From Pedobacter segetis (GTDB lineage: Bacteria; Bacteroidota; Bacteroidia; Sphingobacteriales; Sphingobacteriaceae): a stretch of DNA of 48,078 nt. The notes beneath the pieces are model-generated. The model was not told the origin of the DNA and did no database searches. It saw only the letters and a program-made list of their open reading frames with translations. Numbering within the stretch: position 1 is the stretch's first letter; each line of letters opens with the position of its first letter. Below are positions 27,091-34,663 of this stretch, piece by piece. A program made the translations under genes and the position numbers. The stretch is taken from assembly GCF_016623585.1 (NCBI RefSeq), contig NZ_JAEHFY010000026.1, forward strand, positions 1-48,078, in the 5' to 3' direction.

Positions 27091-29547
27091 ATGAAAATCT
27101 TAAAGTTCGGAGGCACTTCCGTTGGTTCTATAGAATCGTTAAAAGCTTTAAAAAAGGTAGTAGAAAACAACCTTTTACAAAAGAACAAAATCATATTGGT
27201 GGTTTCAGCCATGGGCGGTGTAACCAATAATTTGCTAAAAATGGCAGAAGAGGCCGTTAATGGAACAGATTTTTCTTTGGCTTTGGCCGATTTGGAAAAG
27301 CGACATTTTGCCGTGGTAAAAGAATTAGTGCCTTTACAACAGCAAAACCAAGTAATAACCAAGTTAAAACTTTACTTCCAAGAGTTAGAAGATATTCTAC
27401 AAGGTATAACATCACTTAAAGAATTGAGCATCAAAACCAAGGATATGGTTTTAAGCTTTGGCGAAAAAAGCGCCGCTTTGATGATCAGTAGAATTTTAGG
27501 CCCTGTATTTGAAAATACCGAGTTTTTAGATGCCAGCCAAATTATCAAAACAGATAGCAGTTTTGGAAATGCAAAGGTAAATTTTGGCCAAACTAATTTA
27601 TTAATCCAAGATTATTTTAGCCAGCATCAGAACCACTTAATTGTTGCCACAGGCTTTATTGCAAGCGATAATGAAAACAGGATTACCACTTTGGGCCGCG
27701 GTGGTAGCGATTATACCGCAGCCATTTTAGGTGCAGCTTTAAATGTTTCGCAAATAGAAATTTGGACAGACGTTAACGGAATGATGACGGCTGATCCCCG
27801 CAGGGTAAAGAAGGCTTTTTCTATGGAAGAACTTTCTTACACCGAGGCCATGGAACTTTCTTTTTTTGGTGCAAAGGTGATTTATCCGCCCACCATGATC
27901 CCTGCTTTTTTAAAGAAAATCCCTATCGTAATAAAAAATACTTTTGAGCCAGATTTTGCTGGCACTTTTATTAAACATGATTTAAAACCATCAAATACTA
28001 CCATTAGAGGTATCTCTTCTGTTGATCATATCAGTATTATAAATATTGAAGGCAGCGGGATGGTTGGTAAAGCAGGCTTTAGCGGCAGGTTATTCTCATT
28101 GCTATCGCGAGAGCAAGTAAACGTGATTTTAATTACGCAATCATCTTCAGAACATTCTATCACGTTTGCGGTAAATCCGGATGATGCGGTAAAGGCAAAA
28201 GTTTTGATTGAGCAGGAATTTGAATTGGAACTTTTAGCAGGGAAATTAGAACCCGTTAAAGTAGAAAACAACCTTTCTATTTTGGCAATTGTGGGCGAGA
28301 ATATGAAAAAAACGCCAGGGATTTCTGGTAAACTTTTTTATTCTTTAGGCAGAAATGGCGTAAACGTTGTTGCCATTGCGCAAGGGTCATCAGAATACAA
28401 TATCTCTGTAATTATTTATAATTCAGATTTATCCAAAGCTTTAAATGCCGTACATGATGCTTTTTTTGCCGAATTACAAAAAACATTGAACGTTTTTATG
28501 GTTGGCGTTGGTAATATCGGTAAAGAATTGTTGAGCCAAATAAAGGGACATAAAGACTTTTTAGCTAAGAATAATTTAATCAACATTCAAATTTTGGGCT
28601 TATCCAACTCACGCAAAATGTTGGTAGATGCGGAAGGAATTGATTTGAACAATTGGCAACAAAGTTTAGAGCAATCATCAGCGGAAGCTAATTTGGAAGG
28701 CTTTATTAACCAAATGAAAACCTTAAATTTACCTAACTGCGTTTTTATAGATAATACGGCAAGCCCTTATCCTTCAAAGTTTTACAAACAAGCTTTTGAA
28801 GCCAATATTTCTGTAGTAACCTGTAACAAAATAGCCAACTCTGCCGAGTATGCCCAATTTGCAGACTTAAAAGAAACGGCTCAAAAACATGGTGTCGATT
28901 TTTATTATGAAACCAATGTTGGTGCAGGTTTGCCAATTATTAAAACGTTGAATGATTTGATGATCAGTGGAGATAAAATTTCCAAGATTGAAGCCATTTT
29001 ATCTGGAACCATCTCATTTATCTTCAACAATTTTAAAGGTGATGCTAATTTTCATGATGTTGTTAAATTGGCGCAAGAAAAAGGTTTTACAGAACCTGAT
29101 CCAAGGGACGATTTGGGAGGCGTAGATTTTATGCGCAAAATGCTGATCTTGGCTAGAAATGCAGGTTTTGCTTTAGAAGCAAATGATGTAAAATTAGGAG
29201 CAATCATCCCTGATGCCGCAGCGAAGGCAGCCAGTGTTGCCGATTTTTATAAAGAACTTCAAAATGAAAACAAGTACTTTGAAAAGCTTAAAAACGATGC
29301 TGAAGCCAGTGGAAAAGTATTGCGTTATATAGGTAAATTAGAAAATGGCAAAGTAGAAATCAGCTTACAATCTGTTGGTGCTGATCATCCATTTTATGCA
29401 CTATCAGGAAGTGATAATATTATTGCGTTCACTACAGATAGATATAATGAGACGCAAATGGTAGTAAAAGGCCCTGGCGCAGGTGCAGCGGTAACAGCAG
29501 CAGGGGTTTTTGCAGATTTGGTTAAGGTGGGTGCGAGTAAAGCTTAA
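27091..29547 (+). CDS. thrA: Bifunctional aspartokinase / homoserine dehydrogenase
   Basis: This 818-residue enzyme catalyses the first and third steps from aspartate to threonine and methionine. The aspartokinase part starts with KFGGTSVGS and includes GRGGSDYTAA and the WTDVNGMMTADPR segment. Two ACT domains (about 310-460) carry the usual allosteric site. The homoserine dehydrogenase starts at the nucleotide-binding GVGNIGKELL (about 472) and includes TNVGAGLPII and the EPDPRDDLGG motif. The start is placed at MKILKFGG; an upstream in-frame start at 27064 would begin inside the terminator hairpin and is rejected. Expression should depend on the attenuator just upstream. Confidence 0.97.
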   Translation: MKILKFGGTSVGSIESLKALKKVVENNLLQKNKIILVVSAMGGVTNNLLKMAEEAVNGTDFSLALADLEKRHFAVVKELVPLQQQNQVITKLKLYFQELEDILQGITSLKELSIKTKDMVLSFGEKSAALMISRILGPVFENTEFLDASQIIKTDSSFGNAKVNFGQTNLLIQDYFSQHQNHLIVATGFIASDNENRITTLGRGGSDYTAAILGAALNVSQIEIWTDVNGMMTADPRRVKKAFSMEELSYTEAMELSFFGAKVIYPPTMIPAFLKKIPIVIKNTFEPDFAGTFIKHDLKPSNTTIRGISSVDHISIINIEGSGMVGKAGFSGRLFSLLSREQVNVILITQSSSEHSITFAVNPDDAVKAKVLIEQEFELELLAGKLEPVKVENNLSILAIVGENMKKTPGISGKLFYSLGRNGVNVVAIAQGSSEYNISVIIYNSDLSKALNAVHDAFFAELQKTLNVFMVGVGNIGKELLSQIKGHKDFLAKNNLINIQILGLSNSRKMLVDAEGIDLNNWQQSLEQSSAEANLEGFINQMKTLNLPNCVFIDNTASPYPSKFYKQAFEANISVVTCNKIANSAEYAQFADLKETAQKHGVDFYYETNVGAGLPIIKTLNDLMISGDKISKIEAILSGTISFIFNNFKGDANFHDVVKLAQEKGFTEPDPRDDLGGVDFMRKMLILARNAGFALEANDVKLGAIIPDAAAKAASVADFYKELQNENKYFEKLKNDAEASGKVLRYIGKLENGKVEISLQSVGADHPFYALSGSDNIIAFTTDRYNETQMVVKGPGAGAAVTAAGVFADLVKVGASKA

Positions 29548-29608
29548 AGCCGAAAATAAGTTGAGATAAAAGGGGGTTTAATAAGCAATGATGCTGACCA
29601 AAATAAAG

Positions 29609-29710
29609 TGTCATTCTGTTAGCCAACTGGCTAATCAGAATCTCATTCAAAAAGTTCTCTCCATAAAAAGAGACCTGCAAATGAGATGTTGAAACAAGTT
29701 CAACATGACA
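29609..29710. repeat. Palindromic intergenic repeat inside the thr operon
   Basis: The thrA-thrB gap holds an element bounded by inverted TGTCAT (29609-29614) and ATGACA (29705-29710). It contains two perfect hairpins: TTAGCC/GGCTAA around AACT (29619-29634) and ATGTTGAA/TTCAACAT around ACAAG (29686-29706). The layout resembles the common Bacteroidota repeats that begin TGTCATYCTG and end in a GAAACAAGTTC hairpin. It has no coding potential. It may affect the thrA/thrB expression ratio. Confidence 0.65.
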
Positions 29711-29737
29711 AAATAAATTAATTTAGGATAAGACTAA

Positions 29738-30664
29738 ATGAAATCAATAAAAGTTTTTGCTCCGGCAACCGTGGCCAATGTAGTTTGCGGATTTGATATT
29801 TTAGGTTTTGCCGTAAACGAACCGGGCGATGAGTTGGAAATGGAAATGACCGAGACTCCCGGAGTTAAGATCGTTTCTATTGAAGGTGATGAAGGTAAAT
29901 TGCCCTTAGACCCTTTAAAAAACACTGTTAGTGCAAGCGTAATCAGTCTATTAAAAAAATTAGGGCGTGAAGATGTTGGTCTTAACATCAAACTGAAAAA
30001 GAAAATGCCAATGGGCAGCGGTTTGGGATCTAGCTCTGCAAGTGCCGTTGCAGGTTTATTTGCAGCTAATGAACTATTGGGAAAGCCATTAACAAAATTA
30101 GAGTTACTGCCCTTTGCCATGGAAGGCGAAGCTTTAGCTTGCGGACATGGCCATGCAGATAACGTTGCCCCAGCGCTGTTTGGTGGTTTTACACTCATAA
30201 AAAGCTACGATCCTTTAGAGGTTATCCAACTTCCTGTTCCTAAATTGTTTTGTGCCCTTTTATATCCTCATGTAGATGTTCCCACTCGCGATGCCCGTCA
30301 AATTATCCGTTCTAAGGTGCTCTTAAAAGATGCAGTTACCCAATGGGGAAATATTGCTGGCTTAATTAGTGCGCTTTATACCCAAGATCATGATTTATTG
30401 GGCAGGTGCATGAAAGATGTGATTATTGAGCCAATTAGGTCTATTTTAATTCCAGAATTTGACAACATGAAAGAGTTATCAATGGGAAATGGAGCTTTAG
30501 GATTTGGTATCTCTGGATCTGGGCCAACAGTTTTTTCTTTGTTTAAATCAGAAGAAAATGCACAAAAATCATTAATCGAAATGCAACAAATGCTTAATAA
30601 ATTAGGCATAGATAGCAATATATACTTATCAGAAATTAACGAAAAAGGACCAATTGTTTTGTAG
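29738..30664 (+). CDS. thrB: Homoserine kinase
   Basis: This 308-residue cytosolic GHMP-family kinase phosphorylates homoserine with ATP. The ATP-binding loop is PMGSGLGSSSASAVAG (about 89-104), and the C-terminal GHMP motif GFGISGSGPTVFSL lies near 255. The N-terminal KVFAPATVANVVCGFDILG is typical. It lies between thrA and thrC, separated from thrA by a 190-nt gap filled by a palindromic repeat and from thrC by 72 nt. No separate promoter was recognised. Confidence 0.96.
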   Translation: MKSIKVFAPATVANVVCGFDILGFAVNEPGDELEMEMTETPGVKIVSIEGDEGKLPLDPLKNTVSASVISLLKKLGREDVGLNIKLKKKMPMGSGLGSSSASAVAGLFAANELLGKPLTKLELLPFAMEGEALACGHGHADNVAPALFGGFTLIKSYDPLEVIQLPVPKLFCALLYPHVDVPTRDARQIIRSKVLLKDAVTQWGNIAGLISALYTQDHDLLGRCMKDVIIEPIRSILIPEFDNMKELSMGNGALGFGISGSGPTVFSLFKSEENAQKSLIEMQQMLNKLGIDSNIYLSEINEKGPIVL

Positions 30665-30704
30665 GTAGGAGAAGCTAGGCACAAGAAGCTAGAACTTAAG
30701 AAAG

Positions 30705-30728
30705 TCTCACATCTCAAATCTCAAATCC
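30705..30728. repeat. TCTCANA heptad tandem repeat before thrC
   Basis: Three degenerate units (TCTCACA, TCTCAAA, TCTCAAA) plus a partial fourth lie just before the thrC start. The same heptad fills the pgmB-GH65 gap at 2821-2848. A direct repeat GAAGCTAG lies just upstream (30671 and 30685). Confidence 0.65.
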
Positions 30729-30736
30729 CACAAAAA

Positions 30737-32044
30737 ATGAAATTATACTCCACCAATAACAAAAGCTTATCTGTCGATTTTGAGACAGCGGTTTTCAATA
30801 GCCTTCCGGCCGATAAAGGCTTATACATGCCATCGGTTTTCCCTCAGATAGATAAAGATTTGATAGCAAATTGGGATAAAAAGACATTCCCAGAAATAGC
30901 TTTAGATATTGCTTATACTTTGTTAAAAGACGATATTTCTAAAGAAGCTTTAAAAGCTATTGTTGATGAGGCAATTGATTTTGATGCTCCTTTAAATCAG
31001 TTAGAAAGGGGCCTTTATATTTTAGAACTTTTTCATGGCCCTTCTTTAGCTTTTAAAGATTTTGGCGCAAGGTTTATGAGCAGGATAATGGCTCATTTTC
31101 TTAAAAGACAGAAAAGAGAGATCACAATTTTAGTAGCTACTTCTGGCGATACCGGTGGGGCAGTTGCATTGGGTTTCTTAAACGTTGAGGGAATTAAGGT
31201 CACTATTTTGTACCCAAAAGGAAAAGTGAGCCCTATACAAGAATTGCAATTGACTACAAATGGGAATAACATTGAAGCAATTGCCATTGATGGTACTTTT
31301 GATGATTGCCAAGCTTTGGTTAAAAAGGCATTTCATGATGAAGATTTGAACAAAAAGTTGAATTTAACATCTGCCAACTCTATAAACATCAGCAGATTGA
31401 TACCCCAAATGTTTTACTACGCAAATACTTACAGCAAATTAAAAAACAAGTACAAGAATTTGATATTTGCCACCCCAAGCGGAAATTTTGGGAATATTGC
31501 AGCCGGGATGATGGCCCATAAAATGGGTTTGCCAATTACCAGGTTTATTGCAGCTACAAATAGCAATGATATTGTGCCAGAATATTTAGAAACGGGCATT
31601 TATACCGCCCGCCCTTCTGTACAAACCTTGGCAAATGCCATGGATGTTGGCAATCCTAGCAATTTTGTACGTATTTTAGATATGTTTGATCACGATTTAG
31701 GAAAGCTAAAAACCAAACTAAGTGGTTATGCCTATACAGATGAGGAGATAAGATCTGCCATTAACTATGTTTATAAAACCAATACTTATTTAGTTTGCCC
31801 ACATACGGCAACCGGTTGTTTGGCCGTAGCTTCGGATAAACTGATACATACAGATATTGAAGTAGATGAAACCGCCTATATTGTTCTTGCAACGGCACAT
31901 CCTTGCAAATTTCCTGATGTTTTTGATGAATTAAGGATACATATTGATGAGCCAGAAAAAGTTAAAGAACTTTATAATAAAGAAAACAAAAGCTTAGATA
32001 TGAATAATAGTTTTAATGATTTTAAAGCTTATTTGATGAAATAG
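30737..32044 (+). CDS. thrC: Threonine synthase
   Basis: This 435-residue PLP enzyme converts O-phosphohomoserine to threonine. The PLP lysine is K107 in the conserved SLAFKDFGARF. The motifs TSGDTGGAVALGF, TPSGNFGNIAAG and HTATG are in order. The N-terminal YSTNNKSLSVDFETAVFNSLPADKGLYMP is the standard start of the bacterial form. It closes the thrABC operon. A toxin-antitoxin pair follows in the opposite direction, with stop codons almost touching, and no terminator hairpin was seen between them. Confidence 0.97.
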   Translation: MKLYSTNNKSLSVDFETAVFNSLPADKGLYMPSVFPQIDKDLIANWDKKTFPEIALDIAYTLLKDDISKEALKAIVDEAIDFDAPLNQLERGLYILELFHGPSLAFKDFGARFMSRIMAHFLKRQKREITILVATSGDTGGAVALGFLNVEGIKVTILYPKGKVSPIQELQLTTNGNNIEAIAIDGTFDDCQALVKKAFHDEDLNKKLNLTSANSINISRLIPQMFYYANTYSKLKNKYKNLIFATPSGNFGNIAAGMMAHKMGLPITRFIAATNSNDIVPEYLETGIYTARPSVQTLANAMDVGNPSNFVRILDMFDHDLGKLKTKLSGYAYTDEEIRSAINYVYKTNTYLVCPHTATGCLAVASDKLIHTDIEVDETAYIVLATAHPCKFPDVFDELRIHIDEPEKVKELYNKENKSLDMNNSFNDFKAYLMK

Positions 32045-32046
32045 GT

Positions 32047-32394
32047 TTATAGAGCTAATACATTAGTAATCGCTTTTTTTATTTTTTGATGTAATGAGTT
32101 ATCGATTATCCCAATTTTCTGAATTAATTTTTTGTTATCGATTGACCTAATTTGGTCTATTAAAATTGCTGATTCATTTTCTAATCCGTTCAAATAATCG
32201 GGTTCTAAGTTAATTCTCAATAATGTTGCTTTCTCATGAACTTTTGAAGTAATAGGCAAAATAAGTGTTGAAGGATGATTAACATTGTTTAGATAATCTG
32301 TTTGGATAATAACCACGGGGCGAATTTTTCCTGGAACGGTGCCTCCAGCAGGATTAAGATTGGCAAGCCATATTTCAAATTGTCTAATTATCAT
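32047..32394 (-). CDS. MazF/PemK-type toxin endoribonuclease
   Basis: This protein of 115 residues belongs to the MazF/PemK fold of mRNA-cutting toxins. The N-terminal QFEIWLANLNPAGGTVPGKIRPVVIIQ segment is the family signature, carrying the GxxRP motif and the beta-strand that forms the active site. PSTLILPITSK and the later ILIDQIRSID complete the core. Its start overlaps the antitoxin stop by 11 nt, the normal arrangement. It is convergent with thrC, only 2 nt between stops. The target sequence of the nuclease cannot be told from the protein. Confidence 0.88.
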   Translation of the reverse strand: MIIRQFEIWLANLNPAGGTVPGKIRPVVIIQTDYLNNVNHPSTLILPITSKVHEKATLLRINLEPDYLNGLENESAILIDQIRSIDNKKLIQKIGIIDNSLHQKIKKAITNVLAL

Positions 32395-32626
32395 TTAAGC
32401 CGTCTAATAAAGTGATTTCAAATTCTTTATTGATATTCATAGAATCTTCTCTAACCATTAGTGATTCTCTTGCGAATTGTTTACTTAACTTAATCTCCTC
32501 AATTTTTTTTTGATACGAAATAATGGCTTTTTTTATAAAGCCAGTTTTGGTTGTTTTGGTTTCTTTACAAACCTCTTCCAACTCTTCAAAAAGCTCATCA
32601 TCTATTTTTAACAATATACTTTTCAT
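32384..32626 (-). CDS. RHH-type antitoxin
   Basis: This small protein of 80 residues lies upstream of and overlaps the MazF-like toxin. Its N-terminal half (KSILLKIDDELFEELEEVCK and TKTGFIKKAI) fits a ribbon-helix-helix DNA-binding dimer. The C-terminal half is charged and probably wraps the toxin. A perfect palindrome just upstream of the start (32629-32645) is the likely operator for autoregulation. Confidence 0.8.
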   Translation of the reverse strand: MKSILLKIDDELFEELEEVCKETKTTKTGFIKKAIISYQKKIEEIKLSKQFARESLMVREDSMNINKEFEITLLDGLNDN

Positions 32627-32628
32627 GC

Positions 32629-32653
32629 CATATAAATTTTATATGCAAATGTA
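32629..32653 (-). promoter_or_regulatory. Operator palindrome and -7 box of the toxin-antitoxin operon
   Basis: CATATAAA-T-TTTATATG (32629-32645) is a perfect 8-bp inverted repeat with one central base, 2 nt from the antitoxin start. Read on the minus strand, TACATTTG (32653-32646) abuts it and matches TAnnTTTG exactly. No -33 TTTG was found at the expected distance. An RHH dimer bound here would block transcription. Confidence 0.65.
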
Positions 32654-32712
32654 TATATTTTAATTTATGCTTTTAGTTTTTTTTGCAATAGGGATGTGAA
32701 GGGCTTGGTACA

Positions 32713-32742
32713 TTTTTATTGGTGCAAGCACACCAATAAAAA
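32713..32742. repeat. 12-bp perfect inverted repeat
   Basis: TTTTTATTGGTG (32713-32724) and CACCAATAAAAA (32731-32742) pair perfectly around CAAGCA. The stem lies between the divergent antitoxin and poxB-like genes, so it is not placed as a terminator for either. It might be a protein-binding site, a terminator of a small unseen transcript, or a remnant of an element. Confidence 0.5.
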
Positions 32743-32810
32743 TTACGGAACCCCATAACAGCCCGGCCCGTGTGAGGGTTTGTGAATTGACAAGGGGATT
32801 GCCCTAAATA

Positions 32811-32841
32811 TTTATTATAAAACGTTTATATGGTACGTTTC
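32811..32841 (+). promoter_or_regulatory. Possible promoter of the poxB-like gene
   Basis: TTTA (32811-32814) and TACGTTTC (32834-32841) are 19 nt apart. Each differs from the Bacteroidota consensus (TTTG, TAnnTTTG) at one fixed base. It lies 64 nt before the chosen start codon. Confidence 0.35.
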
Positions 32842-32905
32842 TTGATTTAAAAAGGCAACTCATCTATTGATAAAAATCTTATTATCAGAATTTAATTATA
32901 CAGTT

Positions 32906-34657
32906 ATGAAAAAAAATGTTGCCGAATATATTACCCATAAATTAAAAGAAATTGGCGTAAAAAGAATATGGGCCGTTACCGGCGATGCCTTGAATGCCTT
33001 TGCAGATGCGGTGCAAAAAGATGATGAATTGCAATGGATGGCGATGCGGCATGAAGAAAATGCGGCTTTTGCCTGTTATGGTTCGGCACAATTAACAGAA
33101 GACATTGCAGTTTGTGCGGGGACGGTTGGGCCGGGTGCTTTGCATTTAATCAATGGTTTATATAACGCAAAAAAAGCCAGGGTTCCTGTTTTGGCCATTA
33201 CTGGGCAAGTGCCAACCTTAGAGATAGGTACCGGCTATTTCCAAGAGGTAGATTTAAAAAAAACGTTTGATGATATTTGTGGCTATCAGGCAATTATCCA
33301 CTCTCCGGAGCAAGCTCCAAGGATGTTGAATAAGGCTTTACAGGTTGCCCTCTGGGACAGAACCGTTGTGCGTTTAGAAATTCCGCATGATGTAACCACG
33401 CAAACGATAGATGATATGTATTTTGACCATCCGGTGGTGGTTTCAAAATCTAAATTGATTTGCCCAGATGAAGATATTCTTAAAGCTGTAGATTTGATTG
33501 ATAGTGGAAAGAAAATCAGCATTTTAGCCGGTTGTGGTGCAAGAGAAGCCAAGGAAGAGGTAATTTTGCTTTCTGAAAAACTTAACGCACCAATTGTACA
33601 TTCTTTAAAAGGATCGGATGTTTTTAGCGAGGATATTGAAAACGTGGTTGGTTTAACTGGTTTGATAGGTAACCATCCTGGTTATAGTGCCGTGATGCAC
33701 TGCGATGTACTTTTAATGATTGGCACAGACTTCCCTTACACCAATTTTTTGCCACAAGATAAAAAAGTGATCCAAATTGATATACGCCCAGAAAATTTAG
33801 GGAATAGGGTTAGTATTAACCATGGTATTATTGGCGATGCAAAGGATACCGTGAGGAGGATCATAGAAAAGGTTTCTCCGAAAAAAGAAAACGATTTTTT
33901 GAAAGACCACCAAAAGGCCCATAAAAAATGGCGAGAGCAAATGACCAAAGAAAGCGCTTTAGAAAACGATAATATCCCTCTATTACCAAGCTTATTTGCT
34001 TCAGAATTAAATAAACAAGCATCTAACGATGCGATATTCGCTTTAGAAACTGGGGAATCTGCCGTTTGGGGCGCAAGATATATGGTTTACCATGGGCAAC
34101 GAAGGATCATAGGTTCTTTTAACCACGGCTCTATGGCAGTTGGTTTGCCAGCTTGTTTAGGTGCACAGGCTGCTTACCCCAACAGGCAGGTTTGGGGGCT
34201 TTTAGGTGATGGAGCTTTTGTGATGGCGATGCAAGATCTAGTAACCGCTGTTAGGTATAAATTACCCATTAAATTGATTGTTTTTAACAATAAAGAATTG
34301 GGCTTTGTGAAAATGGAAATGGAGGAGGCCGGTTTGGCGAAAAGCAGCGAAGCTTTGAAACTTCAAAACCCAGATTTTGTAGCTTATGCAAAAGCTTGTG
34401 GTGCAGATGGGATCAAAGTAGAAAAGGCAGGGGATATTCCGGCCGCAATAAAGACAGCAATTGCGTCTCCATTACCATTTATCATTGATGCGGTTGTTAC
34501 TTCAGGCGTTTTAACGCTGCCCCCAAAAATCACTTTAGAAGAAGCTTACGGATTTAGCAGGTCAAAAGCAAAAGAAGCTATTCTTTCTATTAAGGGAGAT
34601 GAAAGCCAATGGGAAAACATAAAATCGGAAATAAAAGCTTATTTCACAAAAATCTAA
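32906..34657 (+). CDS. Thiamine-pyrophosphate enzyme, pyruvate oxidase/quinone-dehydrogenase (PoxB) family
   Basis: This ThDP- and probably FAD-dependent enzyme has 583 residues, close to E. coli PoxB. The ThDP-activating glutamate is E50 in MRHEENAAF. The GDGAFVMAMQDL ThDP-binding motif starts at G434 and ends in a paired-Asn (FNN). The start is set at MKKNVAEYI; a TTG 39 nt upstream is in frame but the family begins here. Likely reaction: oxidative decarboxylation of pyruvate to acetate or acetyl phosphate, with electrons to quinone or oxygen. Acetolactate synthase-like or other ThDP activities cannot be excluded. The next gene starts 6 nt after the stop. Confidence 0.85.
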   Translation: MKKNVAEYITHKLKEIGVKRIWAVTGDALNAFADAVQKDDELQWMAMRHEENAAFACYGSAQLTEDIAVCAGTVGPGALHLINGLYNAKKARVPVLAITGQVPTLEIGTGYFQEVDLKKTFDDICGYQAIIHSPEQAPRMLNKALQVALWDRTVVRLEIPHDVTTQTIDDMYFDHPVVVSKSKLICPDEDILKAVDLIDSGKKISILAGCGAREAKEEVILLSEKLNAPIVHSLKGSDVFSEDIENVVGLTGLIGNHPGYSAVMHCDVLLMIGTDFPYTNFLPQDKKVIQIDIRPENLGNRVSINHGIIGDAKDTVRRIIEKVSPKKENDFLKDHQKAHKKWREQMTKESALENDNIPLLPSLFASELNKQASNDAIFALETGESAVWGARYMVYHGQRRIIGSFNHGSMAVGLPACLGAQAAYPNRQVWGLLGDGAFVMAMQDLVTAVRYKLPIKLIVFNNKELGFVKMEMEEAGLAKSSEALKLQNPDFVAYAKACGADGIKVEKAGDIPAAIKTAIASPLPFIIDAVVTSGVLTLPPKITLEEAYGFSRSKAKEAILSIKGDESQWENIKSEIKAYFTKI

Positions 34658-34663
34658 AAAAGG

